From the NCBI RefSeq assembly GCF_036588685.1, contig NC_086375.1:40750045-40814044 (forward strand): a stretch of DNA of 64,000 nt, read 5' to 3'. Shown piece after piece: positions 35,701 through 42,270 of the stretch (position 1 is its first letter; each line of letters opens with the position of its first letter). A program made the position numbers and the translations under genes. The stretch is from Mytilus trossulus. Lineage: Eukaryota > Mollusca > Bivalvia > Mytilida > Mytilidae. Below the pieces are notes generated by a model. The model saw only the letters and a program-made list of their open reading frames with translations. It was not told the origin of the DNA and did no database searches.

Positions 35701-38196
35701 AATAAGGATTTTTTTGTATGTAAATAATAAAATTTGGTTTCAAATATCAGTTGTAGCGTCAAATGACAGCTTGTTGAACGCTGATTCCAAAAATGTATGG
35801 TTTCTATTGGAATAAATGTAGATAAGGGAGATAATTGTTTACTTGCGGTTCAACTGATGTTATTTCCGTTATAGTTTGATAGTTCAATTGACACTGATTC
35901 CAAAAAATATATGGTTCTACATACTTTTACATTAATTTAGAACAAAAAAAGCTACTTCCGGGAAACAAAAAGTCACTTCCGGTTCCGGTAACAAGTTCAC
36001 ATTGCTTGCTACCTAACCTATTGCAAAAAGTCCCATGTCTTTATCATGTATACATATGAGGTAAAAGCAAAGGTCAAAATCTAGAACGTGAATGTTTTCT
36101 ATGACCTTGAGCTCAATTTCAAGGTCAACTACCAAGGACCTAAATACAAAAGACCCCAGGCCTGTACTTTATATTGTTAATGAATTATATTACCATACAA
36201 CTAATACAAAATATAAAAGTGGGGAAAAGTCGCATCAAATGTTTACGTACCCTTTTAGCTAAATTTTACGTGCTCCGCCATGTCGCAACACACATTGTGT
36301 GAAAATATTTTGTCGATATCTTGTATGATTTCTGAATACAAGAGATAACAAGCCAAAAATCATATTTTTGAACATGACCTTGACCTTTGACCATGACCTA
36401 ATTTTCATTTTTTGGGACTAAGGACCTCAAATCAAATGACCCTAGGCCTCTATCACTTATGGTTTTCCAGTAACAGATTTATTTCATTTATTTCATTACA
36501 AAAGGGGGAATAACTCTCATATGGAGTCTTCGTAAAGCTTCCGTGAAAATAAAAAGTAACATCCTGAGGATATAACGAGCAATTTGGAAAAATAAATTTG
36601 TCGCTTTCTTTTACGGTTGCGGAGGAGATATGATAACAAGAAAAACAGTGTGTGGGGAGATAACTCTTACAAAGAAAAGTGTTCATTTAAACAGGATCAG
36701 TTTCAAAAGCGTATAGACTGTGTGATATCATATACAAAAAAAACTAAACATCTTTTGAAACATTTTTACACCGCAAGAAAAAAATTAGGGGGTAGAAGAA
36801 AAAAAAATAATCAGAACAAATTCAATAGGTCTTTCCACAAGAAAGATCGAAAGACCTAATAATCAGAACAAATTCAATAGGTCTTTCCACAAGAAAGGTG
36901 GAAAGACCTAATAATTTGTATATTGCATCAAAATTAAAATAAAACAAGCGAAGACGGCCGTTTCGCTTAAACCGATAAGGCCTTTCCGAAACTTTTGAAT
37001 GAATAAAAGTAAAAATAGCGTTGCTTTTTTTACGGGGGGCATGGTGGTCGATGGATTTTTTTCATCAACATCCTTGCCCTGACTAACGAAAACACCATGC
37101 CTAAGACAAAACGAAAATAAATAATCTGCCCCAATTACTGAAGAACATATTCCCATACCATCCCGTCTCATTGATATGCTCCCAACAAAGGAGAACAGAA
37201 ACTACAGAATTATATTCTTTCAATATACCCGAGAGAACACTTTTGTCTGCGTAGCGGTTTGTTATATGCGGGTTTTAGAATTTAGAATAAATAATGATAA
37301 TAATAAAATATCTCATTAATCGATAGAAAATCGTTTAACAAGAACATGTTTATCTTTTCTGCCATCAAAACTAATTATACTTAATTTGAATAAGCACACA
37401 TGCATTAAATGAAAGAAATACATATAAATAGTACTTAGGATTCAGTTATCTTCATTCTGTAAAGTTAAACAATCATTGAACTATGTGAGTTTGATTATAC
37501 TTTTCGGGGTTTTTTTCATCATTAATAAAAGAGGGTCGAAAGAAACCAGAAAGATACAAACTCATAAATCTAAAATATACTGACAACGCCATGGCTAAAA
37601 ATGAAAAAGACAAACAGACAAACAATAGTACACATGACACAACATAGAAAACTAAAGAATAAACAACACGAACCCTACCAAAAACTAGGGGTGATCTCGG
37701 GTGCTCCGGAAGGGTAAGCAGATCCTGCTCTACTTGTGGCACTTGTCGTGTTGCTTATGTGGTAACAAATCCGGTAATTGGTCTTATTCGGTAGGTCACA
37801 TTTATGAAAGGGAAGGGGATTGCATTTACGACGTAAGAAACATATCCGATATCATTTGTGAAACGGATATGCCATAACGGTCAACCAACTCGTGATAAAT
37901 GTACATAAGTATCTTGTACTAGTTATTCTTTCAAGTTGTAGAACTTTGTCTACTTACAGTTTATATATATTTTCCTCATGTTCTTATGATATTGTTAAAC
38001 TTTCATTTCAGGTGACTTTTGTAACCAGAATTTTAACAGCACCAAAACCAACAAATACCATCATCCAACAACCTGTCAAAGATTTATTTCTTGTGTAGGG
38101 AATGCACCTCACGTCCATACATGCTCGAGTGGCCTTTGCTTTAGTTTAGAAAAGGATCGTTGTGAGTATTGCGAAGAGGTAAAAACATGTCCGTAA
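11394..38196 (+). CDS. Spliced gene: type II membrane protein with alternating Ig-like and CBM14 domains
   Basis: Eleven exons on + join without phase conflict: 11394-11780, 13709-13886, 17236-17280, 18790-19134, 23966-24148, 25651-25685, 26962-27304, 29898-30083, 31586-31620, 32896-33238, 38012-38196 (2265 nt, 754 residues). Predicted order: cytoplasmic tail 1-158, transmembrane helix 159-183, stalk to about 203, Ig-like 204-318, CBM14 319-379, Ig-like 380-505, CBM14 506-567, Ig-like 568-693, CBM14 694-754. No N-terminal signal peptide; the single internal hydrophobic helix implies type II topology. Ig plus chitin-binding domains suggests a surface receptor or adhesion molecule for chitin or glycans; VCBPs of chordates combine the same domain types but are secreted. 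Function is inferred. The exon 2 acceptor is the least certain junction. Confidence is high for the exon set, moderate for the single transcript. Confidence 0.8.
11781..13708 (+). other. Intron 1 (repeats at 11880-11970, 12290-12620, 13046-13455)
   Basis: It holds a diverged 3' end of the 1795-2240 repeat family (11880-11970). A block at 12290-12620 has imperfectly repeated GGTTGGACCCC and GGATCCACCACTG phrases. A two-part copy of the GCGTCTGGCGTA family (13046-13455) includes CGAGGGTATCACCAGCCCAG and GGTACCTTTGATA. The minus-strand frame at 12810-12998 has no recognisable domain. Confidence 0.6.
13709..13886 (+). CDS. Exon 2: juxtamembrane segment and transmembrane helix
   Basis: Read in the frame that gives VLRPADDSC, it encodes a charged segment with SPCSPCR just before the membrane, then 25 hydrophobic residues (M at 13796, rich in Ile, Leu and Ala, ending FLWL), then RNTNE. 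The donor is GAAA|GTTTGT, phase 1. The acceptor is chosen at GAAG|GTA because it is the only AG that joins exon 1 (phase 0) without a stop; its pyrimidine tract is weak. The better-looking acceptor after TTTTTCAAG (13649) leads to TGA. An extra unrecognised exon in between is possible. The cysteines next to the helix could be palmitoylated (inference). Confidence 0.65.
15430..15650 (-). repeat. Dispersed repeat (CTGAACTCCGAGG family), reverse copy
   Basis: Read in reverse complement it gives ACTGAACTCAGAGGAAAATT, then GTTCCTGACTTGGTACAGGC, then a GTAGAAAATGGT-TTAAACCTG end. These are the landmarks of the forward copy at 16020-16300. The 65-codon plus-strand frame over it is incidental. Confidence 0.7.
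16020..16300 (+). repeat. Dispersed repeat (CTGAACTCCGAGG family), forward copy
   Basis: Landmarks are AATACTGAACTCCGAGGAAA, ATTCCTGACTTGGTACAGGC, GGTGGATTGAACCTGGTTTT and a tail with CTCACTTGTATGACAG. Together with 15430-15650 it forms a wide inverted pair about 370 bases apart. Confidence 0.75.
17236..17280 (+). CDS. Exon 3: 15-codon stalk exon
   Basis: A good pyrimidine tract and acceptor (CTTTCAG) and a strong donor (CT|GTAAGT) enclose 45 bases, phase 1 to phase 1. It encodes a short Ser/Thr/Pro/Glu-rich linker (SIPSEAPSLTTETV) joining the membrane helix to the first Ig-like domain. It could carry O-glycans. Its last base T combines with GT of the next exon to make the first cysteine (TGT) of the Ig-like domain. 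Such a small exon is easy to miss, but both splice sites and the phase fit. Confidence 0.7.
17690..18120 (-). repeat. Dispersed repeat with GGTAAGCA and CGTGTTGCT motifs, reverse copy
   Basis: In reverse complement it matches 37490-37860 and 50720-51040: CTGACAAC-CCATGGCT, AACACGAACCCCACCAA, GAAGGGTAAGCA, CGTCGTGTTGCT and a TTCATGAAA-GGAAGGGG end. It is a noncoding dispersed family I recognise from mussel sequence. Confidence 0.75.
18225..18680 (+). repeat. Dispersed repeat (GCGTCTGGCGTA / CACCAGCCCAG family)
   Basis: It starts with TATAGACGAAACTCGCGCCT and contains CGAGGGTATCACCAGCCCAG followed by an imperfect palindrome around AGTACTTCGGTACT. It ends AATGCGCATCTGGTGCA-GTACCGTTGATTTTATT. 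Another copy is at 13046-13455, with 3' pieces at 19886-20157 and 28200-28475. Confidence 0.75.
18790..19134 (+). CDS. Exon 4: Ig-like domain, type A (copy A1)
   Basis: 345 bases, phase 1 to phase 1, between TTTTAG and CCAG|GTAAAT. The domain has a B-strand-like cysteine (HNCEAYVGYPAGDLSIEI) and an F-strand-like cysteine (KAIIRCSVIN) 62 residues apart, the F strand matching the usual Ig pattern of cysteine then V-x-N. The canonical C-strand Trp is absent. Two more cysteines (residue 1, and TSCEIHRK) are shared with the type B domains and may form an extra disulphide. Sequons are NRT and NET. The Ig assignment is by pattern; a structure prediction would settle it. The closest relative in the window is exon A2 at 44128. 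Confidence 0.75.
19886..20157. repeat. Foldback inverted repeat of the GCGTCTGGCGTA family
   Basis: The left arm 19886-19974 (CACTGATGAG ... CGCGTCTGGCGTA ... TACCTTTGATAACTA) is matched in inverse orientation by 20071-20157 (TAGTTATCAAAGGTACCAGG ... TACGCCAGACGCG ... CTCATCAGTG) around a 96-base loop. The same foldback is at 28200-28475 in the second copy. It could form a long hairpin if transcribed. Confidence 0.8.
20210..21199. mobile_element. Harbinger-like non-autonomous DNA transposon, 990 bp
   Basis: The ends are inverted: GGCCGTGTTCACA on the left and, in reverse complement, GGCCGAGTTCACA on the right. It is flanked by TAA on both sides (20207-20209 and 21200-21202). The duplicate copy has the empty site with a single TAA (AAACTAAGTTACTTG near 28526), so the 3-base target duplication is shown directly. 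A TWA target and GGCC-type ends fit PIF/Harbinger. No transposase frame is present; the 66-codon frame at 20448 is not recognised. The element arrived after the internal duplication, or was precisely lost from copy 2. Confidence 0.8.
21340..21600 (+). repeat. Dispersed repeat (TGTTGTGTCGTTGTTCTCCTC family)
   Basis: GACGTGTCACGGTACTTG start, then GTGTTGTGTCGTTGTTCTCC, CCCTCGGTTTTAGTTTGTTA and a CCATGGATTTATGAGTTTTG end. The 82-codon frame at 21319-21567 lies over it and is not a gene. The paired copy is at 28672-28930; a shorter one is at 2275-2440. Confidence 0.75.
22490..23620 (+). repeat. Tandem array of about 170-bp units inside the Helitron-like element
   Basis: ATGACA landmarks at 22672, 22850, 23021, 23192, 23362 and 23531 give spacings of 178, 171, 171, 170 and 169. 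Each unit has CCTCTGGTG, GGATGTCAAGTA, GAGCGGACAC and a TTGACC-TTTGACCTAG block. The outer units are most diverged, as expected for an array that expanded from the middle. Confidence 0.85.
23625..23722 (+). repeat. ACGG/ACAG tetranucleotide microsatellite
   Basis: About 24 tetranucleotides of GGAC with interspersed AGAC variants. It sits directly after the 170-bp array, about 40 bases before the 3' end of the Helitron-like element. It is likely length-variable. Confidence 0.9.
23966..24148 (+). CDS. Exon 5: CBM14 chitin-binding domain (copy 1)
   Basis: 183 bases, phase 1 to phase 1, between ATTTCAG and ACAA|GTAAG. Cysteine spacing is C-x15-C-x5-C-x9-C-x13-C-x7-C, all inside the CBM14/peritrophin-A limits (13-20, 5-6, 9-19, 10-14, 4-14). 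The HPTNCQYYIEC segment matches the usual H-P-x-x-C-x-x-Y-x-x-C core. Two extra cysteines (QYGYC and TPC) could form a fourth disulphide. Family members bind chitin through aromatic residues; here YY after the second cysteine is the candidate. Its twin at 29898 has one extra codon between the third and fourth cysteines. Confidence 0.85.
24149..25650 (+). other. Intron 5 (contains a MITE-like element at 24563-24833)
   Basis: Otherwise unique sequence, nearly identical to intron 8 (30084-31585). The minus-strand frames at 24419-24604 and 24791-25084 and the plus-strand frame at 25377-25562 have no recognisable domain; one differs by frame between the two copies. Confidence 0.7.
24563..24833. 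mobile_element. MITE-like element with GGTGGTAC ends, 271 bp
   Basis: Left end GGTGGTACCTAACACT; right end, in reverse complement, GGTGGTACACAACACT. The interior includes ACTACAGGGAGATAACTCTG and TTCTGACAAAACGGTTGGTT, a repeat I recall as common in mussels. TAA precedes the left end and GTAA follows the right, so a TAA target duplication is possible but off by one base. The copy at 30498-30769 was carried by the internal duplication. Confidence 0.65.
25651..25685 (+). CDS. Exon 6: 12-codon lead exon of Ig-like domain B1
   Basis: 35 bases between TTTCAAAG and CAG|GTAATA, phase 1 in and phase 0 out. With the previous base it reads SSSCTNTTAVQQ, giving the first conserved cysteine and an NTT sequon. 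It is too short to be found as an open frame. It is supported by perfect phase continuity on both sides and by equivalents at 31586 and at 47677 (GSSCTNTTVVQQ). The A-type domain has this segment in one piece, so B-type domains have gained (or A-type lost) an intron. Confidence 0.75.
25686..26961 (+). other. Intron 6
   Basis: No repeat recognised. Overlapping frames at 26025-26234 and 26158-26403 recur unchanged at 31959 and 32092, but this only reflects the recent duplication. They have no recognised domain and no counterpart in the older intron at 47712-49949. Near 26620-26700 there are short GATGA/GATCATT palindromic phrases. Confidence 0.6.
26962..27304 (+). CDS. Exon 7: Ig-like domain, type B (copy B1)
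   Basis: 343 bases from CCTTTTACAG to TCCA|GTAAGT, phase 0 to 1. The core has HICSGFIGNLTGDLQVQIQF and NATIRCRGTN with 62 residues between the B- and F-strand cysteines, exactly as in A1, plus the middle cysteine (ENCELKR). Sequons NLT, NNT, NAT and NET make it heavily glycosylatable. The predicted peptide is the same as B2 at 32896, implying very recent duplication or conversion. Reading past the donor meets TAG after two codons, so splicing is needed. Confidence 0.75.
27319..27445 (+). pseudogene. Decapitated type A Ig-like exon fragment
   Basis: The 3' third of exon A1 (from its ATAGAT) with the intact downstream donor CCAG|GTAAAT but no acceptor and no 5' two thirds. It encodes the F and G strand region (IRCSVIN ... 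NETV) only. It lies inside intron 7 and should be spliced out with it. It marks the 5' edge of duplication copy 2 and shows that the copy started in the middle of an exon. Confidence 0.85.
28200..28475. repeat. Foldback inverted repeat (copy 2 of 19886-20157)
   Basis: Same arms and loop as at 19886-20157, with a few substitutions (for example CGCGTGTTTCG instead of CGCGCGTTTCG in the right arm). Confidence 0.8.
28672..28930 (+). repeat. Dispersed repeat (TGTTGTGTCGTTGTTCTCCTC family), copy 2
   Basis: Counterpart of 21340-21600 in the internal duplication, with small indels that change the apparent reading frames. This supports it being noncoding. Confidence 0.75.
29182..29365. other. 184-base segment present only in duplication copy 2
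   Basis: Copy 1 reads TATATCTTGAGATGTCAT near 21853; copy 2 has 184 bases between two TGA triplets at that point. Either a deletion in copy 1 through 3-base microhomology or an insertion in copy 2. The segment has no terminal inverted repeats. Confidence 0.8.
29898..30083 (+). CDS. Exon 8: CBM14 chitin-binding domain (copy 2)
   Basis: 186 bases, phase 1 to 1, with the same splice signals as exon 5. Cysteine spacing is C-x15-C-x5-C-x10-C-x13-C-x7-C. It differs from exon 5 mainly by one extra codon (RNYIEP in place of QYIEP after the third cysteine), in the loop between the third and fourth cysteines. After exon 7 it is read as S-D-S-C, after exon 4 as G-D-S-C, so it can follow either Ig type. 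Confidence 0.85.
30084..31585 (+). other. Intron 8
   Basis: Near-identical copy of intron 5, including the GGTGGTAC-ended element. The long minus-strand frame at 30586-31020 is open only because of small differences from copy 1, has no recognisable domain and spans the MITE, so it is not called. Confidence 0.7.
30498..30769. mobile_element. MITE-like element with GGTGGTAC ends (copy 2)
   Basis: Carried along by the internal duplication; same ends and flanks as 24563-24833. Confidence 0.6.
31586..31620 (+). CDS. Exon 9: 12-codon lead exon of Ig-like domain B2
   Basis: Same 35 bases as exon 6 (SSSCTNTTAVQQ), phase 1 to 0, with acceptor TTTTCAAAG and donor CAG|GTAATG. Confidence 0.75.
31621..32895 (+). 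other. Intron 9
   Basis: Near-identical copy of intron 6; nothing recognised in it. Confidence 0.6.
32896..33238 (+). CDS. Exon 10: Ig-like domain, type B (copy B2)
   Basis: 343 bases, phase 0 to 1, encoding the same peptide as exon 7. The sequence leaves the duplication 14 bases after the donor. In the protein this is the third Ig-like domain, followed by the terminal CBM14. Loss of exons 8-10 (or 5-7) would keep the frame, so array length may vary between individuals. Confidence 0.75.
33259..36912 (+). repeat. Three tandem repeat units with TGACCT-rich interiors
   Basis: Units start AATTAAAAACCAATTGTTC at 33259, 34405 and 35656. Each opens with GGTCTTTCCACC and the later ones end with GGTGGAAAGACC, often as a short palindrome around AGGTCTTTCCAC. 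Interiors repeat the phrases ATCAAAAGACCC, ATATTACCATACAAC and TGACCTTGACCTTTGACC. The frames at 33985, 35130 and 36617 fall inside and are repeat shadows. The corresponding intron after B3 (50310) lacks the block, so it was inserted or expanded after the halves separated. Confidence 0.8.
37490..37860 (+). repeat. Dispersed repeat with GGTAAGCA and CGTGTTGCT motifs
   Basis: Forward copy: CTGACAACGCCATGGCTAAA, AACACGAACCCTACCAA, GAAGGGTAAGCAGATCCTG, TGTCGTGTTGCTTATG and a GAAAGGGAAGGGGATTG end. The frame at 37473-37742 on - is incidental. Other copies: 50720-51040 (+) and 17690-18120 (-). Confidence 0.75.
38012..38196 (+). CDS. Exon 11: terminal CBM14 domain and stop codon (gene 1)
   Basis: Acceptor TTTCATTTCAG, phase 1 in, stop TAA at 38194-38196. 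The domain reads DFCNQNFNST ... HHPTTCQRFISC ... CSSGLCFSLEKDRCEYC. Cysteine spacing is C-x17-C-x5-C-x9-C-x12-C-x8-C, inside the CBM14 limits, and GLCFSLEKDRC resembles the family's C-x-x-G-L-x-F-x-x ... C-D signature more closely than the internal copies do. The protein ends one residue after the last cysteine. An AATAAA follows at 38356. The closest relative is the terminal exon at 51496. Confidence 0.85.
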
Positions 38197-38355
38197 TACA
38201 ACCGAAAACTAAATCGTATTTGATTATTCACGGATATGTTTACATAGACAAGCCTCAAAATATAACCGTGTTTCTTGTAGTTAATCCCACATTGTTTTCA
38301 AAAATTATATTGCACTAGAAGTTTGAATATATATATTTGTGTTAACAATACATTC

Positions 38356-38361
38356 AATAAA
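38356..38361 (+). promoter_or_regulatory. Candidate polyadenylation signal of gene 1
   Basis: AATAAA 160 bases after the stop codon, followed within about 30 bases by a T/G-rich stretch (GATGGTGGTTTAAGTG). The first such hexamer downstream of the stop. Confidence 0.55.
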
Positions 38362-41224
38362 AAGATGAACGATGGTGGTTTAAGTGTTAATATACGAGTT
38401 TTAATGTATATAATTGATGATAATATGTATTAATTAAACCATACTTATGCTTAAAAATTACAAAAGGCTGATGTTCTGTCGTTATTTGTGAAAATGCCGG
38501 CTATTCATTTTAATTTAATTTTACTTTCAAAACTGAGGATTTTATTTACACATTTTTTTAAGCCAATGTGTACAAATAGTAGAAATTTTCCTTAATTAAC
38601 ATGTCTTTAACAATACCAAATATTAACATATGTTTTGGAGAACCTGCAATGATACGGTTCCACACATAAAAATTTAAAAACATCTGTTAATTTGTGCTTG
38701 TATTGTTAACTGCTAATTTTGTCGAGTCATAATCAAATCAACTTGATCAAATCAATGTATCACAAAATATCATTTGTTTTATCATGTCCCTGTCAATCAT
38801 ATAAACTTTTATTTTAAGAAAACTGGAAATGTCAAAATAGACTTAGAATAATTCAGCCACTGTATGTATGCCATATAAAAAAGGACGATTTAGTATAATT
38901 TCGATACAAATGTCCAAAAAGGTTTTTTTTTTAAATCAATTTAATGGTTGTAGCATAAAATGAAATATTAAAAAGATTATACTTTTTCTTTTTATTGTGT
39001 AGACTGTAAAAGCGTTGATCATGAACTTTATTCACACAAAATGGTAAATGTTTTTACACCCTCATATTAAAACAAAACAGCATCCAATTCTTGAATTAAA
39101 AAAGCCCATTGCTCATTGACATATTTTATCATTACGAGCACATTATCAGGAGACAATTTTGTTTTGCGAATTTGCACGACTTTTGCAATAAACTGACAAC
39201 GTTGCAGTACACCACGCAAGGGACATACATCTGGAAAAAAAAAATGTAAACAGCACGTTGTAAATTTCATGCACACAAAGCGCTATTCCGGGTTTTCCTT
39301 CATCAGGAATGCTCGAAGCCGAATCTTTGAAATTAAGAATGTATAATTAACTTAACGTACAATATTAGAAAAGTTTGTTATAAATCATGTCAGCACACTA
39401 GTTTTTACTACTGGGACCGATATCCACCTGCAGAGGTATCGGTAAAACTATTTGGGGAAAAGTTAACGACAAATTTATTTAATTTGTATGCCAAATCAAA
39501 ATCCATTCTCATACACTTATTTATAAATATTTTTTTACTTGCTAAGTTAAATCAAAATGGATGCTGGATGTGTACTGATTGATGATTTAGTCTTAAATTG
39601 AGGTTTTACTAAATTAGTTGTTTATGACTTTTAACTATCTATCAGTAACTGCGAGTACTCTTAGATCTGTACTCAGGGTCTTTTTGTTTGTTTTGATGTA
39701 CAAGTACCTGTCCACGTTCCCTATGTTATTATTTTAGATTTTTCTGTACATGTATCCATCAGATGATTAAATACGTTTTTAACTGGTTTTTATATTTTTT
39801 TGTGTTGTACTCTTACTCTTACTCTTGTCCCAAGTAAGGGTATGGAGCCTTATAACTATTTCAACCCCGCCAACATCTGTATGGGGTTGTCGTTTGTTGC
39901 TGTATTACATATTTTGTTTTCGTTCATTCTTTTTGTTACATTGATAAGGCCGTTGTTTTTCTCGTTTGAATCGTTTTACATTAGTTATTTCTGAGGCTTT
40001 TATAACTGACTTAGAGGTATGGACTTTGCTTGAAATTGACGACCGTTTGGTGATCTATAGTTGTACATTCTGTGTCATGTTGATCTCTTGTGGAGAGTTG
40101 TTTTATTTCGAACATAGCACATCTTCCTTTTATAAAGATATAACGTTCTCTGGTACAATGTAGACGATTCAATTAACACAGAATGTGGACATACCACCAT
40201 CTAAAAGTTTCAAATTGCCAGCATTCTCTCGTACGACAAAATTACCCGCCGTTTTTTTATCCAATTATACTGAGAGGTTCGCATAATGCTAGTAACTTTA
40301 CTGTACACTGCGTATGTGCTGTACAAATAATGCCGTGTGTGCAAGAAACAATTTGTAAACATAACACTATAGTTTTATTCCAAGGTTTTTCCGTATTACT
40401 CCTCCACTTGCTCTCGAATTCTCTGACTGACAATTGCATATTTCTTTTATGATAATATCTTGTTATTTATTCTTGCATGGATAGATATTCACTTCGCGTA
40501 CATGGAGCGTAAAACGAAAGAAAGATGATCCGAAAACTGCATTAATTTGATTGGCTTATCCAATATCACGAAACGATATCACGACATTTCTATGTCTACT
40601 TGTTAGATCATTGGTGACTTTCAAAGGGTATGAAGATGTACATTTCGTATATGGCTACGGGTATAAGTGATTTCTTCTAAAGTTGCAAAATACTCACACT
40701 TATGTAGAAGTTTATTACATTCTGAATCGTACAAAAAGTATAGAAATCACTGATGTTAAAGTATGACCCCGGCACATAACAAATAACGTCATACTGGTAT
40801 GTGCAAATTACTAGATCATTAATCAATAATTCGAGAAATTTTGAATTTAAGACAATGAGAGTGTTGCCGATCATGATAACAGAAATTTGTGAGAATTGAA
40901 TATCGATTGCTATCCTTTCTCTATATTTGATCATGTTGATTTGCCCTTTCCTGTATGACGTCATATGTCTTTTTCCTTGTTTCAAACGTTAAATTCGATA
41001 TTTTAAGACTTTTTGCACTCTTTAGAATTCAAGACAATTTGACAAAAAGAAGGTTGTCAGGTGAAATGAGTGAGTGTTTTCTATTTTATTGAAGAAATGA
41101 TATATATCCATTGCCATGTAAATGTACAGCGTCTTCACCTTTGAAAATCAGCATTGACCTAACAAGTAAATAATAGAAATGCCGTAATATCATCATTTGA
41201 CACTGGATAAGGCAATCAATTTTT

Positions 41225-41252
41225 CGTATCACACTTCGTTCAGTGTGATACG
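41225..41252. repeat. Short perfect hairpin
   Basis: CGTATCACAC and GTGTGATACG are exact inverted copies around an 8-base loop. Isolated; function unknown. Confidence 0.6.
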
Positions 41253-42181
41253 ATAAATATTTATTCATGCAAGTAAAAGAAAACAAGCCACAACCATAAG
41301 TGAACACAATTTAAATAACTCGAGTTGATATCAAACTATATTTAATCCTCACTTTAACCTTGACAATTGCAAATTATAGCTATAGATTAATTATCATTAG
41401 AACATACTCACCCCTTCTCGTCCAATGAAAAGTCAGATGTTTGCCCTCTAATTTTCATAATACATGGTTTTCCATGCACTATGAAATGCTATACATGAAT
41501 GACTTTTCATTGTCAGTTAATTATGAAAGTGAACTCTTATAGCTTCACTAATGAAGTGTACAATCCCCCAAGGCATTTTCCTTGGGAAAATAGCCTACTG
41601 ATTAAAGGTGAAAGAGCAAAGATTAAAATAAAAACATTTTAAAGTTTGAAAAATTTCATGCATTTTCTAATAATAAATATATAGAATACACAAAACAAAT
41701 TGGTAAGGATACATAAAATTATATTTATTTAATTTATATACGGTAATCTTACATTTGAGGGAATTATTTTCTTTTTCTTTCCAAAACACACAATGCCAAA
41801 CTGCTGATATATAATATAAAGCGGAGTACCACAATACGTTTAAATTTATCAATAAAAGTGAGCATTTAATGTTGAATGGTCTGAATTCAAATATTCTTAC
41901 AGAGAGCTTTATATTTATAAAAAAAAATCAAATTTCAAAAAGGGGATTTCTATTATATTGTGTTGCTTTTTGAAATTAAAAAATATTTAAAGATATATAT
42001 AGTATTAAATTTTACCTGAAGCAGAAGAAAAACAATTTATCCTTCACAAACTATGTCAGTGCCTTTTCATTTCATTCATTGAAATGATCATTACCTATGT
42101 TATTTAGGTTTGAATATATTACAATGGGAAAGGACATTTTTGTAAGGTCACTCGAAAGTGTGAATATGTTCTAAATTGGTC

Positions 42182-42270
42182 AGACAATACTTGGTCATGT
42201 TTTATGAAGATTTAAGCCCTCGGCTTCGCCTTGGGCTAAAATCTTCATAAAACATGACCAAGTATTGTCT
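42182..42270. repeat. Near-perfect 38-base inverted repeat
   Basis: Left arm 42182-42219 and right arm 42233-42270 differ at one of 38 positions (TTTAAGCCC against TTTTAGCCC) around a 13-base loop (TCGGCTTCGCCTT). The arms start AGACAATACTTGGTCATG. The size and near-identity fit a tiny foldback element or a hairpin RNA source; nothing around it decides between them. Confidence 0.75.

Larger units (their letters stand above)
33239..38011 (+). other. Intron 10 (large repeat block, then dispersed repeat)
   Basis: It contains three tandem 1.15-1.26-kb repeat units (33259-36912). About 580 bases (36913-37490) then match the intron downstream of B3 at 50310-50720. A dispersed repeat at 37490-37860 has its counterpart at the same place in the other gene set (50720-51040), so that insertion predates the split of the two terminal halves. 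Confidence 0.75.
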
